The position numbers and the translations under genes are program-made. The notes under the pieces were generated by a model, which was given only the letters and a program-made list of their open reading frames with translations, did not search any database and was not told the DNA's origin. Shown piece after piece: positions 1 to 6,081 of a stretch of DNA of 6,664 nucleotides. The DNA lies in NCBI GenBank assembly GCA_017938645.1, contig JAGBBE010000026.1:1-6664 (forward strand), written 5' to 3'. Position 1 is the first letter of the stretch. Every line of letters begins with the position of its first letter. The DNA is from Clostridia bacterium (GTDB taxonomy: Bacteria; Bacillota_A; Clostridia; Christensenellales; Aristaeellaceae).

Positions 1-32
1 AAAACAGGCGCGCTTTTGGGCGCGCCTGTTTT
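1..32 (-). terminator. Intrinsic terminator of the PepSY gene, potentially bidirectional
   Basis: A perfect 13-bp inverted repeat (1-13 with 20-32) closes a 6-nt loop. The stem is GC-rich in its inner part and flanked by A4 and T4. On the minus strand it lies 8 nt past the stop codon of the PepSY gene and ends in a T tract. It could also end a plus-strand transcript entering from outside the window. Confidence 0.9.
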
Positions 33-40
33 ATAGTGGA

Positions 41-721
41 TTAATCATCCCGTTCCCACTTGAGAATCACGCCGGTTTCAACGTCGATTTCAAATTCGTA
101 CTCCGATTTTCCGGAGATGACTTCACCTTCGTATACGGTTCGTCCGTCGTCGCGGTCGGTTTTGAACTCAACAATCCGGCCGTCTTCAACCTGCGAAAGC
201 ACCAATACTCTGGCTTCCTCTTCGCTGAGAGCCTGAGCGCCGTCCACCGCTGTGCGGGTGTAATCCAGCTCGCGATCAAGTACATCGCCGGTTTCGGGAT
301 TGATTTTAATCCTGCCGCTGAAATCGGGAGTGTTGAACACAACCAAATATTCCTGAAGGCCATCATCGCGTTTCAGCAGCACGCTGATGACTTCAGCCTC
401 CGGATAGAGACCGAGCACCTTTTCCTTGGCCTGATCTTCCGTCAAAACCACGTTCTTGCTTCCGCGGTCATTATGTACATCATAATCTACTTTGACCACG
501 CTCTGGGTTTTGGGATTGATTTTTACTTCATACTCGATCGTATGATCAGGAGAGCGGAACTGGTACTCTGTCAGGCCGTCGTCGCGTTCCATGCGTTCAA
601 AAACAGCATCCGTAGGAACGTACTGTCTGGCGAGCTGCTCAAAGTCAGACTGTGAGGCAAGAGCGGCGGTTGACAGAAGGAGAATCGCTGCGGTTGCGAT
701 CAGGAGAACTTCCTTTTTCAT
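41..721 (-). CDS. Secreted three-repeat PepSY-domain protein
   Basis: A 226-residue exported protein. Residues 1-22 form a signal peptide: MKKE, a hydrophobic stretch at 5-20, and an ALA|S cleavage site near 22/23. No lipobox Cys is present, so release into the medium or wall is likelier than lipid anchoring. The mature part is three PepSY-like units (about 24-80, 92-152, 163-222). Each has a helix, an RDDG turn, a strand pair and an I-x-P-x-T-G-like turn. The RDDG motifs start at 46, 118 and 190 and the I-N/D-x-x-T turns at 68, 140 and 212, an exact 72-residue period. The middle unit is the most canonical (LTEDQAKEKV, then INPETGDVLDRELD). PepSY modules are often thought to inhibit peptidases or bind protein partners at the cell surface; that role is inferred here. 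The start is supported by AAGGAG (minus) at 731-738 with a 9-nt spacer. The gene lies 108 bp downstream of the fucosidase gene. Domain call is firm, cellular role unknown. Confidence 0.9.
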   Translation of the reverse strand: MKKEVLLIATAAILLLSTAALASQSDFEQLARQYVPTDAVFERMERDDGLTEYQFRSPDHTIEYEVKINPKTQSVVKVDYDVHNDRGSKNVVLTEDQAKEKVLGLYPEAEVISVLLKRDDGLQEYLVVFNTPDFSGRIKINPETGDVLDRELDYTRTAVDGAQALSEEEARVLVLSQVEDGRIVEFKTDRDDGRTVYEGEVISGKSEYEFEIDVETGVILKWERDD

Positions 722-753
722 GAGCCTCAGCTCCTTTCTGGTTTGGTGAGGCT

Positions 754-759
754 ATTATA
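754..759 (-). promoter_or_regulatory. Putative -10 element of the PepSY gene
   Basis: A perfect TATAAT on the minus strand lies about 33 bp before the PepSY start codon and about 15 bp before its ribosome binding site. No good -35 is found: the best hexamers at 16-17 bp spacing (TTCGCT, TTTCGC) match TTGACA poorly. It may be a weak or activator-dependent promoter. Confidence 0.5.
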
Positions 760-829
760 AACCAGAAAGAATGTGAGCGAAACAGATTTTTTCTGCCGGA
801 AAACATTTTAACAAATATGACGGTGTTTT

Positions 830-2308
830 TTAATCCAGCTGAATACGAATGACCACGGGCTTGTCGGTTTTGACGGAAGGCGCACACACGTGCAGGCCTT
901 CTTCGTCGCGGCTCCATTCGGGCTTGCCGTCAAGGCCAAGGATATCCACATTCCTGATGATGCCGTGGAATACCGGCAGACAGGACGCATCCGCCTCGGC
1001 CAGAGAACGAACCGTCACGCGCCCATCCTCGGGCCACGAAAGCACAGTTGCGTACAGATAATCATCCTTGGTCGTGAAGCGGATATCCTCAGAGGTGAAA
1101 TACCGTTCCGCCTTGTCGGTGAACTGGCCCTCTTCAATCTTCGTCGGGCCCTCGCAGGCCTTGCGCCAGGTTTTGGTTTCGTAGATGGCTTCGCCATTGA
1201 CAGCCAGCCACTGACCGATTTCCTTGAGAATGGCGGTGTCCTCCGGGCCGATGGAGCCGTCGGGACGCGGGCCGACGTTGAGAAGCAGCGTGCCGTTTTT
1301 GCTGACGATGTCCACCAGATCGCAGATCAGACCGCGGGCGGACTTGTACTCGTTACCCTCGGTATAACCCCAGCTGTTGCGCGCAGTGGCGGTATCCGTC
1401 TGCCAGAAGTAGGGTTTCATCTCGGCAAACTGTCCGCGTTCAACGTCAGGCACGGCAGCGCCGAACATAAACGCCTCGTGCTTGTAGTTGATGGCAACTT
1501 CCTCGCCCCATTCGATGGCGCGGTTGTAGTAGTAGGCGGCGAATTTCTTCAGATACGGCTTGACCGCGCTGTGCTGAATCCACCAATCGAAATAGACCAG
1601 CTTGGGACGGTAACGGTCGATCAGCTCGCAGCAGCGCACCAGCCAATCCTCCAGAAACTCCTGTGTAGGCGTGGGTTCGCTGAAAAGATCATGGTGGTTG
1701 GAAGGTTCCTTCATGGCCGGCCAGTAGAAATCGCCGCGCTGCATGGGTTCCTTGATATCGCTGTCGAAGTCTTTGCCTTGACTCATGAAGAACCAGTGCT
1801 CCACACGATGGGTGGATGCGCCCAGCGTAAGCCCGCGATGTTCGAAGCTGTGCTTCAGCTCGCCCAGCACATCGCGTTTGGGACCCATTTCAGCGGCGTT
1901 CCAGTGGGATATTTCGCTTTTGTACATCTGGAAACCGTCGTGATGCTCCGCAACCGGCACCACATAGCGCGCTCCGGCCTCCTTGAACAGATCCGCCCAT
2001 TCGTCGGCATTGAACTTTTCGGCCTTGAACATAGGAATGAAATCCTTGTAGCCGAACTCCTTCTGCGGACCGTAGGTTTTTACATGATGCTCAAACTCGC
2101 GCGAACCCTGCACATACATGTTGCGGGAATACCACTCGTTGCCGAAGCTGGGTACGCTGTACACGCCCCAGTGAATGAAAATGCCGAATTTCGCCTGCTG
2201 ATACCAGTCGGGCGTACGGAAGTTCGAAAGCGACGCCCAGTCATCCTTGAAAGGTCCTTTTTCGATTACCTGTTCGATTTTCTCCAGATAAGGCCGCATA
2301 TCGTACAT
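830..2308 (-). CDS. Alpha-L-fucosidase, glycoside hydrolase family 29, cytoplasmic
   Basis: A 492-residue retaining exo-glycosidase predicted to release terminal L-fucose from glycans or fucosides. GH29 hallmarks in order: the barrel entry FGIFIHWGVYSVPSFGNEWY (41-60), DEWADLFKEAGARYVV with EHHDGF (121-126), HRVEHWFF (167-174), LVYFDWW with the likely nucleophile Asp241, DVERG (288-292), FWQTDTATARNSWGY (301-315), and the family's strong signature SKNGTLLLNVGPRPDGSIGPEDTAILKEIG (in pieces, 336-365). The acid/base residue is less clear; Glu290 is a candidate. A beta-sandwich-like C-terminal part (about 390-492) completes a normal GH29 length. No signal peptide is visible, so it should act inside the cell on imported fucosides. 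The frame stays open 36 codons upstream, but the start at 2308 has AAGGAG at 2317-2322 with an 8-nt spacer and fits the family N-terminus. No fucose transport or fuc catabolic gene adjoins it. Confidence 0.95.
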   Translation of the reverse strand: MYDMRPYLEKIEQVIEKGPFKDDWASLSNFRTPDWYQQAKFGIFIHWGVYSVPSFGNEWYSRNMYVQGSREFEHHVKTYGPQKEFGYKDFIPMFKAEKFNADEWADLFKEAGARYVVPVAEHHDGFQMYKSEISHWNAAEMGPKRDVLGELKHSFEHRGLTLGASTHRVEHWFFMSQGKDFDSDIKEPMQRGDFYWPAMKEPSNHHDLFSEPTPTQEFLEDWLVRCCELIDRYRPKLVYFDWWIQHSAVKPYLKKFAAYYYNRAIEWGEEVAINYKHEAFMFGAAVPDVERGQFAEMKPYFWQTDTATARNSWGYTEGNEYKSARGLICDLVDIVSKNGTLLLNVGPRPDGSIGPEDTAILKEIGQWLAVNGEAIYETKTWRKACEGPTKIEEGQFTDKAERYFTSEDIRFTTKDDYLYATVLSWPEDGRVTVRSLAEADASCLPVFHGIIRNVDILGLDGKPEWSRDEEGLHVCAPSVKTDKPVVIRIQLD

Positions 2309-2351
2309 GTTGATTTCTCCTTGTGCATATGCTGTTGTTTTTATTGAGAAA

Positions 2352-2360
2352 AGTATACCA
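2352..2360 (-). promoter_or_regulatory. Extended -10 promoter element of the fucosidase gene
   Basis: On the minus strand TGGTATACT forms an extended -10 (TGn followed by TATACT at 2352-2357), about 44 bp before the fucosidase start. The -35 region at 17 bp (TCGCTT, 2375-2380) is poor, as is common for extended -10 promoters. No obvious catabolite (cre-like) site was seen around it. Confidence 0.55.
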
Positions 2361-2451
2361 TATCCTGACGCCGGAAGCGATAGCTTTTTCGAATAATCCG
2401 GACTCAAACATGGCAAGCTACTCCTGAAATCTTTTCAAGGAGGAATGAGCC

Positions 2452-2565
2452 ATGAGCTTCCATCAGAACAGCCAGAACCAGCAGAACAATCAGAATCAGC
2501 AGAAGGAACAGAATGGTCAGAACCAGCAGAAAAAGCAGCCCGGTCAGGACAAACAGACGCGCTGA
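2452..2565 (+). CDS. Gln/Asn-rich 37-residue microprotein of unknown function
   Basis: A 37-codon gene, the only plus-strand gene of the window. An ideal AAGGAGG (2437-2443) lies 8 nt before ATG and the stop TGA (2563-2565) sits 4 nt before a strong terminator hairpin. The protein begins MSFHQNSQNQQ and ends QPGQDKQTR. By hand count 14 Gln and 7 Asn make up 21 of 37 residues; there are five Lys/Arg, two Asp/Glu, no Cys, and no hydrophobic segment or signal peptide. A QNQQ(N/K) unit occurs at 8-12, 14-18 and 23-27, encoded by three in-frame copies of CAGAAYCAGCAGAA. It should be intrinsically disordered and soluble. Its composition recalls Gln/Asn-rich gamma-type small acid-soluble spore proteins, but it is far shorter and lacks a recognisable family signature. 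The gene is divergent from the fucosidase and convergent with the ABC permease. No convincing promoter was found. Function unknown; translation is likely from the signals. Confidence 0.7.
   Translation: MSFHQNSQNQQNNQNQQKEQNGQNQQKKQPGQDKQTR
2473..2531 (+). repeat. Three in-frame copies of a 14-bp repeat inside the microprotein gene
   Basis: CAGAAYCAGCAGAA occurs at 2473-2486, 2491-2504 and 2518-2531. All copies are in the same reading frame, encoding QNQQ followed by Asn or Lys. Spacing between copies is irregular (18 and 27 bp), as expected of slippage-derived low-complexity coding DNA. Confidence 0.85.
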
Positions 2566-2569
2566 GTAA

Positions 2570-2616
2570 GCAAACACGCCTTGCGGCCATGTGCTGCAAG
2601 GCGTGTTTTGCTTTAT
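2570..2616. terminator. Shared bidirectional terminator between microprotein and permease genes
   Basis: The arms at 2570-2584 and 2596-2611 form a stem of about 14-15 bp (GCAAACACGCCTTGC pairs with GCAAGGCGTGTTTTGC, with one bulged T) around an 11-nt loop. Read on the plus strand it follows the microprotein stop by 4 nt and ends in TTTTGCTTTATT. Read on the minus strand it begins directly after the permease stop codon (2613-2615). One hairpin therefore serves both convergent genes, although the T tract is better in the plus direction. Confidence 0.85.
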
Positions 2617-4742
2617 TCGCCGATGAATTCCAGAATCGTGATCACCGGAATCTGCTCTTCGTAGTAGAAATCCGCGGGATCATCGGGGATGGTGTAGGTA
2701 TACAGGCTCTGATATTTTTCGACCTCGCTGAGACTGTAGAGATACAGCTTGCTGAAGCTCTCGGTATCGTAATCAGGCATGAAGTAGTAGTTGTCAGCGG
2801 CGCTCATCTGTGCGCTGCGGGCCCATTCGACAGCTTCTTCAGGATAGGACGCTGCCTTGATGGATTTGACAAAATCCTGTTCTTTGACGTTGGCGGTCGT
2901 CAGGAAATCCCGATTTTCGCTGAAGGTTACCTTCAGTGCGACGACGTCCTCGCTGGCGGCATATCCGCCGGTGGCATAGTCGATGAGCGCTTCTGCCTTG
3001 TCTCCGTACACGGTGCGCAGGAAGTTTTCATCACTGGGATAGACGTTCATCGACTTGTAGGAATGCTTTCCGGTCACAGGATCCTCGAGGTTGAACTGCA
3101 GGGAGAACAGCGGATCCTGCTGCTTATCGGCAAAGGTACGGTCGAGGATATCCTGTTTGATGGCAGCCATCCATTTGGGAATCGTGAGCTGGGCATCCCT
3201 GCCGTCCAGGTTCATGTAGTCGGCCTGCATGCCGAAGAGCTGGTGCGCTTCCTCGCTGCGCATGGCGCTGACTCTGCTGTTGAGATACAGATAGGTTGCG
3301 TGATTCTTATCCAGCGCGTATTCATTGATCAGGCTCTGGCGGTAATCATCGCTTTCGATGATGCGCTTCAGGCATCCCTGTGCGTCGTTTCGGATTTCCT
3401 TGTTTGGATAGAGACGATACACCGTTCGGTTGCCGAAACGATAGGTCACAGATACAGCGCTGGAGCCGCCGGAGGAAGCGTTGATACCGTTGGGATACTG
3501 ATCCACCTCATCACGCATGAGCGTGCACCATTCATAGGCTGCGTCTAACGCATCCTCGCTGGTCAGCGTGATGTACTCGTCGTTGTGATAGCTCTGCGAA
3601 CGGTAGGAGATGGACGTGAGCTTGTCGCGGTCAGGCAGGAAATGATCATAGCCGAAAAAGTCGGTATGAAGTACCCACACGCCTGCGACCAGCACCACCG
3701 ACGCCAGTACCGGCAGATAGCACTGCCTGAGAATTCCGCAGAAGCGCTGATTGAACACGATCCTGCAGATCCAGTAGGTGAGCAGTGCGCCGAAAACCAT
3801 GCCAAGAACCAGGCTGATTTCCGTCTCGAAGGAGAGAAATACGATCATGCCCATCAGGCTGCCACCCATCAAGGGAAGGAGGAAGCCCATCACCGTGTGC
3901 AGCCAGCCGAATGCCAGCGTGCGCTCGGTGGCTTCCGTTTTGCGGACGCGGTAGAGCAGATAGCTTAGTCCCAGCACGGCCAGAATGGCCAGCACACCCG
4001 GCAGCCATGCAAATTCGGCCGGACGGTAGAAGCCTTTATACAGCGAGAAGGTAGGGAAGGCGGAGCGCAGCAGGGCGTCAAAACCGGTGTTCATATTGGT
4101 GTGCAGGTAGCAGTCCGCCAGCCTGTTCCACAATAGCGCCATGCCTTCCGCGCCTACAATCAGCACCGCTCCGGCAAGAATCGCCGCCCAATAGGTACCG
4201 GTGAGCACGCTGGAGAGCATGCCCATGGCAAAGCCGTACAGATTGATCAACAGCAGCACGCCGAATTTGGGCAGGAGCACCGTCCAGTCCATGTAGGCAA
4301 TCAGTCCGTTGAAAACGACAATCACAAGGTAGATCAAGAAGTTGAGGAGAATGGGCCCCAGACAAAGCACGACGTAGGCGATCAGGCGGCGGAGGAAATC
4401 CGTTTCGCGCCTGTCCGGCATCGCGGCGTGGAGATAGCCCTGTCTGCGGCTGAACAGGTGACGCATCAACATCATGGCGCTGAGGAAACCCAATCCGCCG
4501 TAGACGGCAGTCATCATTTCCAGATTCAAGGGGTCGGTCATTACGCGGGAAGAAACCAGCTTGGTCATGTTCCGGGCATAGAGTTCAGGGGTTGCTGCTT
4601 CGGTGTAGACTTCCTTCTGAATCTGAATATTGGAAAGACTCCAGAACGGAAGAATGAAAAAAACGATCAGAAAAACGATAACGCCGATAAACAGATTGCG
4701 TTTGAGAAGAAAGCGGGTGGCGTTTCGGTTAGTGCTGCGCAT
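2613..4742 (-). CDS. ABC transporter permease with large extracytoplasmic C-terminal domain
   Basis: A 709-residue integral membrane subunit, third gene of the GntR-ATPase-permease operon. About nine hydrophobic segments are visible: near 17-35, 78-93, 119-147, 159-182, 185-205, 246-265, 279-304, 308-328 and 341-359. With an inside N-terminus, an odd number places the hydrophilic 350-residue C-terminal part (360-709) outside the cell. That part lacks cysteine-rich or enzymatic motifs I recognise. The architecture resembles clostridial permeases of YtrB-type ATPases, possibly with the C-terminal domain annotated DUF6449; this is from memory. The substrate is unknown; a cell-envelope or antimicrobial stress role is inferred from the YtrA-like regulator. 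The frame is open 64 codons further upstream, but the start at 4742 has GGAGGA at 4751-4756 with an 8-nt spacer and begins the conserved-looking MRSTNRNATRFLLKRNLF. The start overlaps the ATPase gene by 14 nt, implying translational coupling. Confidence 0.85.
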   Translation of the reverse strand: MRSTNRNATRFLLKRNLFIGVIVFLIVFFILPFWSLSNIQIQKEVYTEAATPELYARNMTKLVSSRVMTDPLNLEMMTAVYGGLGFLSAMMLMRHLFSRRQGYLHAAMPDRRETDFLRRLIAYVVLCLGPILLNFLIYLVIVVFNGLIAYMDWTVLLPKFGVLLLINLYGFAMGMLSSVLTGTYWAAILAGAVLIVGAEGMALLWNRLADCYLHTNMNTGFDALLRSAFPTFSLYKGFYRPAEFAWLPGVLAILAVLGLSYLLYRVRKTEATERTLAFGWLHTVMGFLLPLMGGSLMGMIVFLSFETEISLVLGMVFGALLTYWICRIVFNQRFCGILRQCYLPVLASVVLVAGVWVLHTDFFGYDHFLPDRDKLTSISYRSQSYHNDEYITLTSEDALDAAYEWCTLMRDEVDQYPNGINASSGGSSAVSVTYRFGNRTVYRLYPNKEIRNDAQGCLKRIIESDDYRQSLINEYALDKNHATYLYLNSRVSAMRSEEAHQLFGMQADYMNLDGRDAQLTIPKWMAAIKQDILDRTFADKQQDPLFSLQFNLEDPVTGKHSYKSMNVYPSDENFLRTVYGDKAEALIDYATGGYAASEDVVALKVTFSENRDFLTTANVKEQDFVKSIKAASYPEEAVEWARSAQMSAADNYYFMPDYDTESFSKLYLYSLSEVEKYQSLYTYTIPDDPADFYYEEQIPVITILEFIGE

Positions 4743-5616
4743 ATCCTCGATCCTCCATTTCCAGAATGAATATCTCCTCCAAAGAGAGCGGAAGGAATTC
4801 GATAAAGAGCGGATGCAGGGCGCTGAGCTGCTGCTCGAGTTTTGTCTTGTCTCCGCGCAGGGTAAGCATGCACAGTCTGCCCTGACGCTGTGTGCGAAGA
4901 GGATGCAAAGAGGCAAACGCGTCGTCGCTGACATCTTCCTCCGGGATCAGCTGCACACGATGCACGTCGCTGAGCATGGAGTCCAGATCGCCGGAACACA
5001 CGAGCTGGCCCTCATGCAGGAAACCGACGCTGTCGCAGATATCTTCCATCTCCTGCTGGTTATGACCGGCAAGAACCGTGATCAGCCCGCGGTCGATGGT
5101 TTCCTGACTGAGCACGCGCTTGAACTGGTCACGCATCACAGGATCGAGTCCGTCAAAGGTTTCGTCGCACAGAAGTACGCGCGGATTGAGCGAAAGTCCA
5201 AGACAGATCTGCGCGCGCTTCTGAGTACCCTTCGAAAAGCCGGTGATACGTTCATTCATCGGAAGCGTGAAGCGCAGGCACAGATCCCGAAGCTTTGCTG
5301 CGTCAAAGTCGGGATAATAGGCCGATTGCATGCGGCCCATTTCAGCGATGGTTGCATTGGGCAGAAAGGTGGGCTCGTCGCTTAAATAGCAGATTTTCTG
5401 CTTTGCAGCAGGATTCTCAAATACGGGCATCTGATCCAGTGTGACGCTTCCGCTGTCGGCGCGAAGAATGCCGCTCATCACGCGCAGCAAGGTGGACTTT
5501 CCTGCACCGTTGGTGCCCAGCATACCGAAAATATGGCCTTCCTTCAGCTGCAGGGAAAGATTGGCAATGGACTGTTTCTTTCTGAAGCTTTTTTCAATCT
5601 GGTTGACAGTTAACAT
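4729..5616 (-). CDS. ABC transporter ATP-binding protein, YtrB/BcrA-like
   Basis: A 295-residue cytoplasmic ATPase that should power the permease encoded after it. Visible motifs: Walker A GTNGAGKST (34-42), ABC signature FSKGTQKR (127-134), Walker B VLLCDE with catalytic Glu152 (147-152), D-loop GLDP (156-159) and switch His185 in LAGHNQQEME. The Q-loop region reads ICYLSDEP (75-82), so the usual Gln is replaced by Ser79 or Asp80; I believe DEP-type variants are common in this subfamily. Residues about 215-295 form a C-terminal extension, typical of this exporter class. The start at 5616 has AGGAGG at 5624-5629 with a 7-nt spacer and overlaps the end of the regulator gene by 7 nt; its own 3' end overlaps the permease start. 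Only one permease gene follows, so the working transporter may be an ATPase dimer with a permease dimer. The substrate cannot be read from the sequence. Confidence 0.93.
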   Translation of the reverse strand: MLTVNQIEKSFRKKQSIANLSLQLKEGHIFGMLGTNGAGKSTLLRVMSGILRADSGSVTLDQMPVFENPAAKQKICYLSDEPTFLPNATIAEMGRMQSAYYPDFDAAKLRDLCLRFTLPMNERITGFSKGTQKRAQICLGLSLNPRVLLCDETFDGLDPVMRDQFKRVLSQETIDRGLITVLAGHNQQEMEDICDSVGFLHEGQLVCSGDLDSMLSDVHRVQLIPEEDVSDDAFASLHPLRTQRQGRLCMLTLRGDKTKLEQQLSALHPLFIEFLPLSLEEIFILEMEDRGYAQH

Positions 5617-5987
5617 TCGTCTCCCTCCTCAAAGGCTTGTTCAACGAGATTGGCGACTGCTTCTTTTGACAATCCCATCTCGCGGCAGGCGCGGAGCATC
5701 TGAAGCGTTTTTTCCTGCTGATCGGCGCGCTGTTTTTCAAGCAGTCCTGCCAGATCTTCGCTTACAAAACTTCCGCGGCCCGGCACAGAGACGATCATCC
5801 CTTCGTCCTCCATACGGCGATAGGCTTTCTGGATGGTGTTGGGATTGATGCCCAGCTCTGTAGCCAGCTGCCGCACAGACGGCATGGCCGCGCCCGCCTT
5901 TGTTACGCCCAGAATCAACTGTCTGCGCAGCTGATCCACAAGCTGTTCATACAGAGGCTGCTTGCTCTTGGGGTTGACAAGGAACAT
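5610..5987 (-). CDS. GntR-family transcriptional regulator, YtrA-like
   Basis: A 125-residue repressor-type protein. Residues about 8-76 are the GntR winged helix-turn-helix: QPLYEQLVDQLRRQL, then the recognition region SVRQLATELGINPNTIQKAYRRME (37-60) and the wing VPGRGSFV (68-75). The remaining 50 residues are a short helical segment, far smaller than FCD or UTRA ligand domains. This puts it in the YtrA subfamily, whose members usually control a linked ABC transporter. The start at 5987 is chosen because AAGGAGG (5995-6001) lies 7 nt upstream; the Met two codons earlier would leave only 1 nt, and the open frame to 6068 crosses the promoter. It is first in the operon and overlaps the ATPase gene by 7 nt. 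Autorepression through the inverted repeat at 6010-6036 is inferred. The inducer is unknown. Confidence 0.93.
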   Translation of the reverse strand: MFLVNPKSKQPLYEQLVDQLRRQLILGVTKAGAAMPSVRQLATELGINPNTIQKAYRRMEDEGMIVSVPGRGSFVSEDLAGLLEKQRADQQEKTLQMLRACREMGLSKEAVANLVEQAFEEGDEC

Positions 5988-6009
5988 GTGCATTCCTCCT
6001 TCTTGGATT

Positions 6010-6036
6010 AACTGTACTAGTACGAGTAATACAGTT
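6010..6036. promoter_or_regulatory. Predicted YtrA-type operator
   Basis: An interrupted palindrome AACTGTA (6010-6016) and TACAGTT (6030-6036) surrounds 13 bp counted between the six-base half-sites; TA at 6018-6019 and 6027-6028 adds inner symmetry. As I recall, Bacillus subtilis YtrA binds AGTGTA-N13-TACACT, so half-site length and spacing match and one symmetric base differs. It covers the predicted transcription start (about 6033) and the early leader, where bound repressor would block initiation or clearance. A 10-bp perfect palindrome GTACTAGTAC (6014-6023) is nested inside. Confidence 0.75.
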
Positions 6037-6039
6037 GGA

Positions 6040-6068
6040 AGTATATACAACTGCGGGCGGATTGTCAA
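6040..6068 (-). promoter_or_regulatory. Sigma-A promoter of the GntR-ABC operon
   Basis: On the minus strand TTGACA (6063-6068) and TATACT (6040-6045) are separated by 17 bp, a near-perfect vegetative promoter. Transcription should begin near 6033, giving a leader of roughly 45 nt with the ribosome binding site at 5995-6001. So strong a promoter on a transporter operon fits control by repression. Confidence 0.88.
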
Positions 6069-6081
6069 TGAATTGGCAGAA

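Noticed and set aside
800..829. Possible terminator after the fucosidase
   Set aside because: Only a 6-bp, almost entirely A-T stem with an 18-nt loop and no T tract following on the minus strand.
890..2347. Long plus-strand open frame (485 codons) over the fucosidase
   Set aside because: It is antisense to a clear GH29 gene whose motifs fully explain the sequence. No ribosome binding site was recognised at its start, and the translation resembles no family.
2371..2401. CCGGA/TCCGG inverted repeat between the divergent genes
   Set aside because: A 5-bp arm with a 21-bp gap is expected by chance; it could be an operator but nothing supports it.
2391..2416. Possible sporulation sigma (F/G-like) promoter for the microprotein
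   Set aside because: GAATA and CATGGCA resemble the elements only loosely and the 13-bp spacing is too short.
2445..3548. Plus-strand open frame (367 codons) starting beside the microprotein
   Set aside because: Its ATG is only 1 nt after the AAGGAGG, too close for initiation. It runs through the terminator and then antisense to the permease. The frame beginning at 2452 has correct spacing and stops before the hairpin.
4630..5385. Plus-strand open frame across the ATPase/permease junction
   Set aside because: It is antisense to two well-supported genes and has no recognisable domain.
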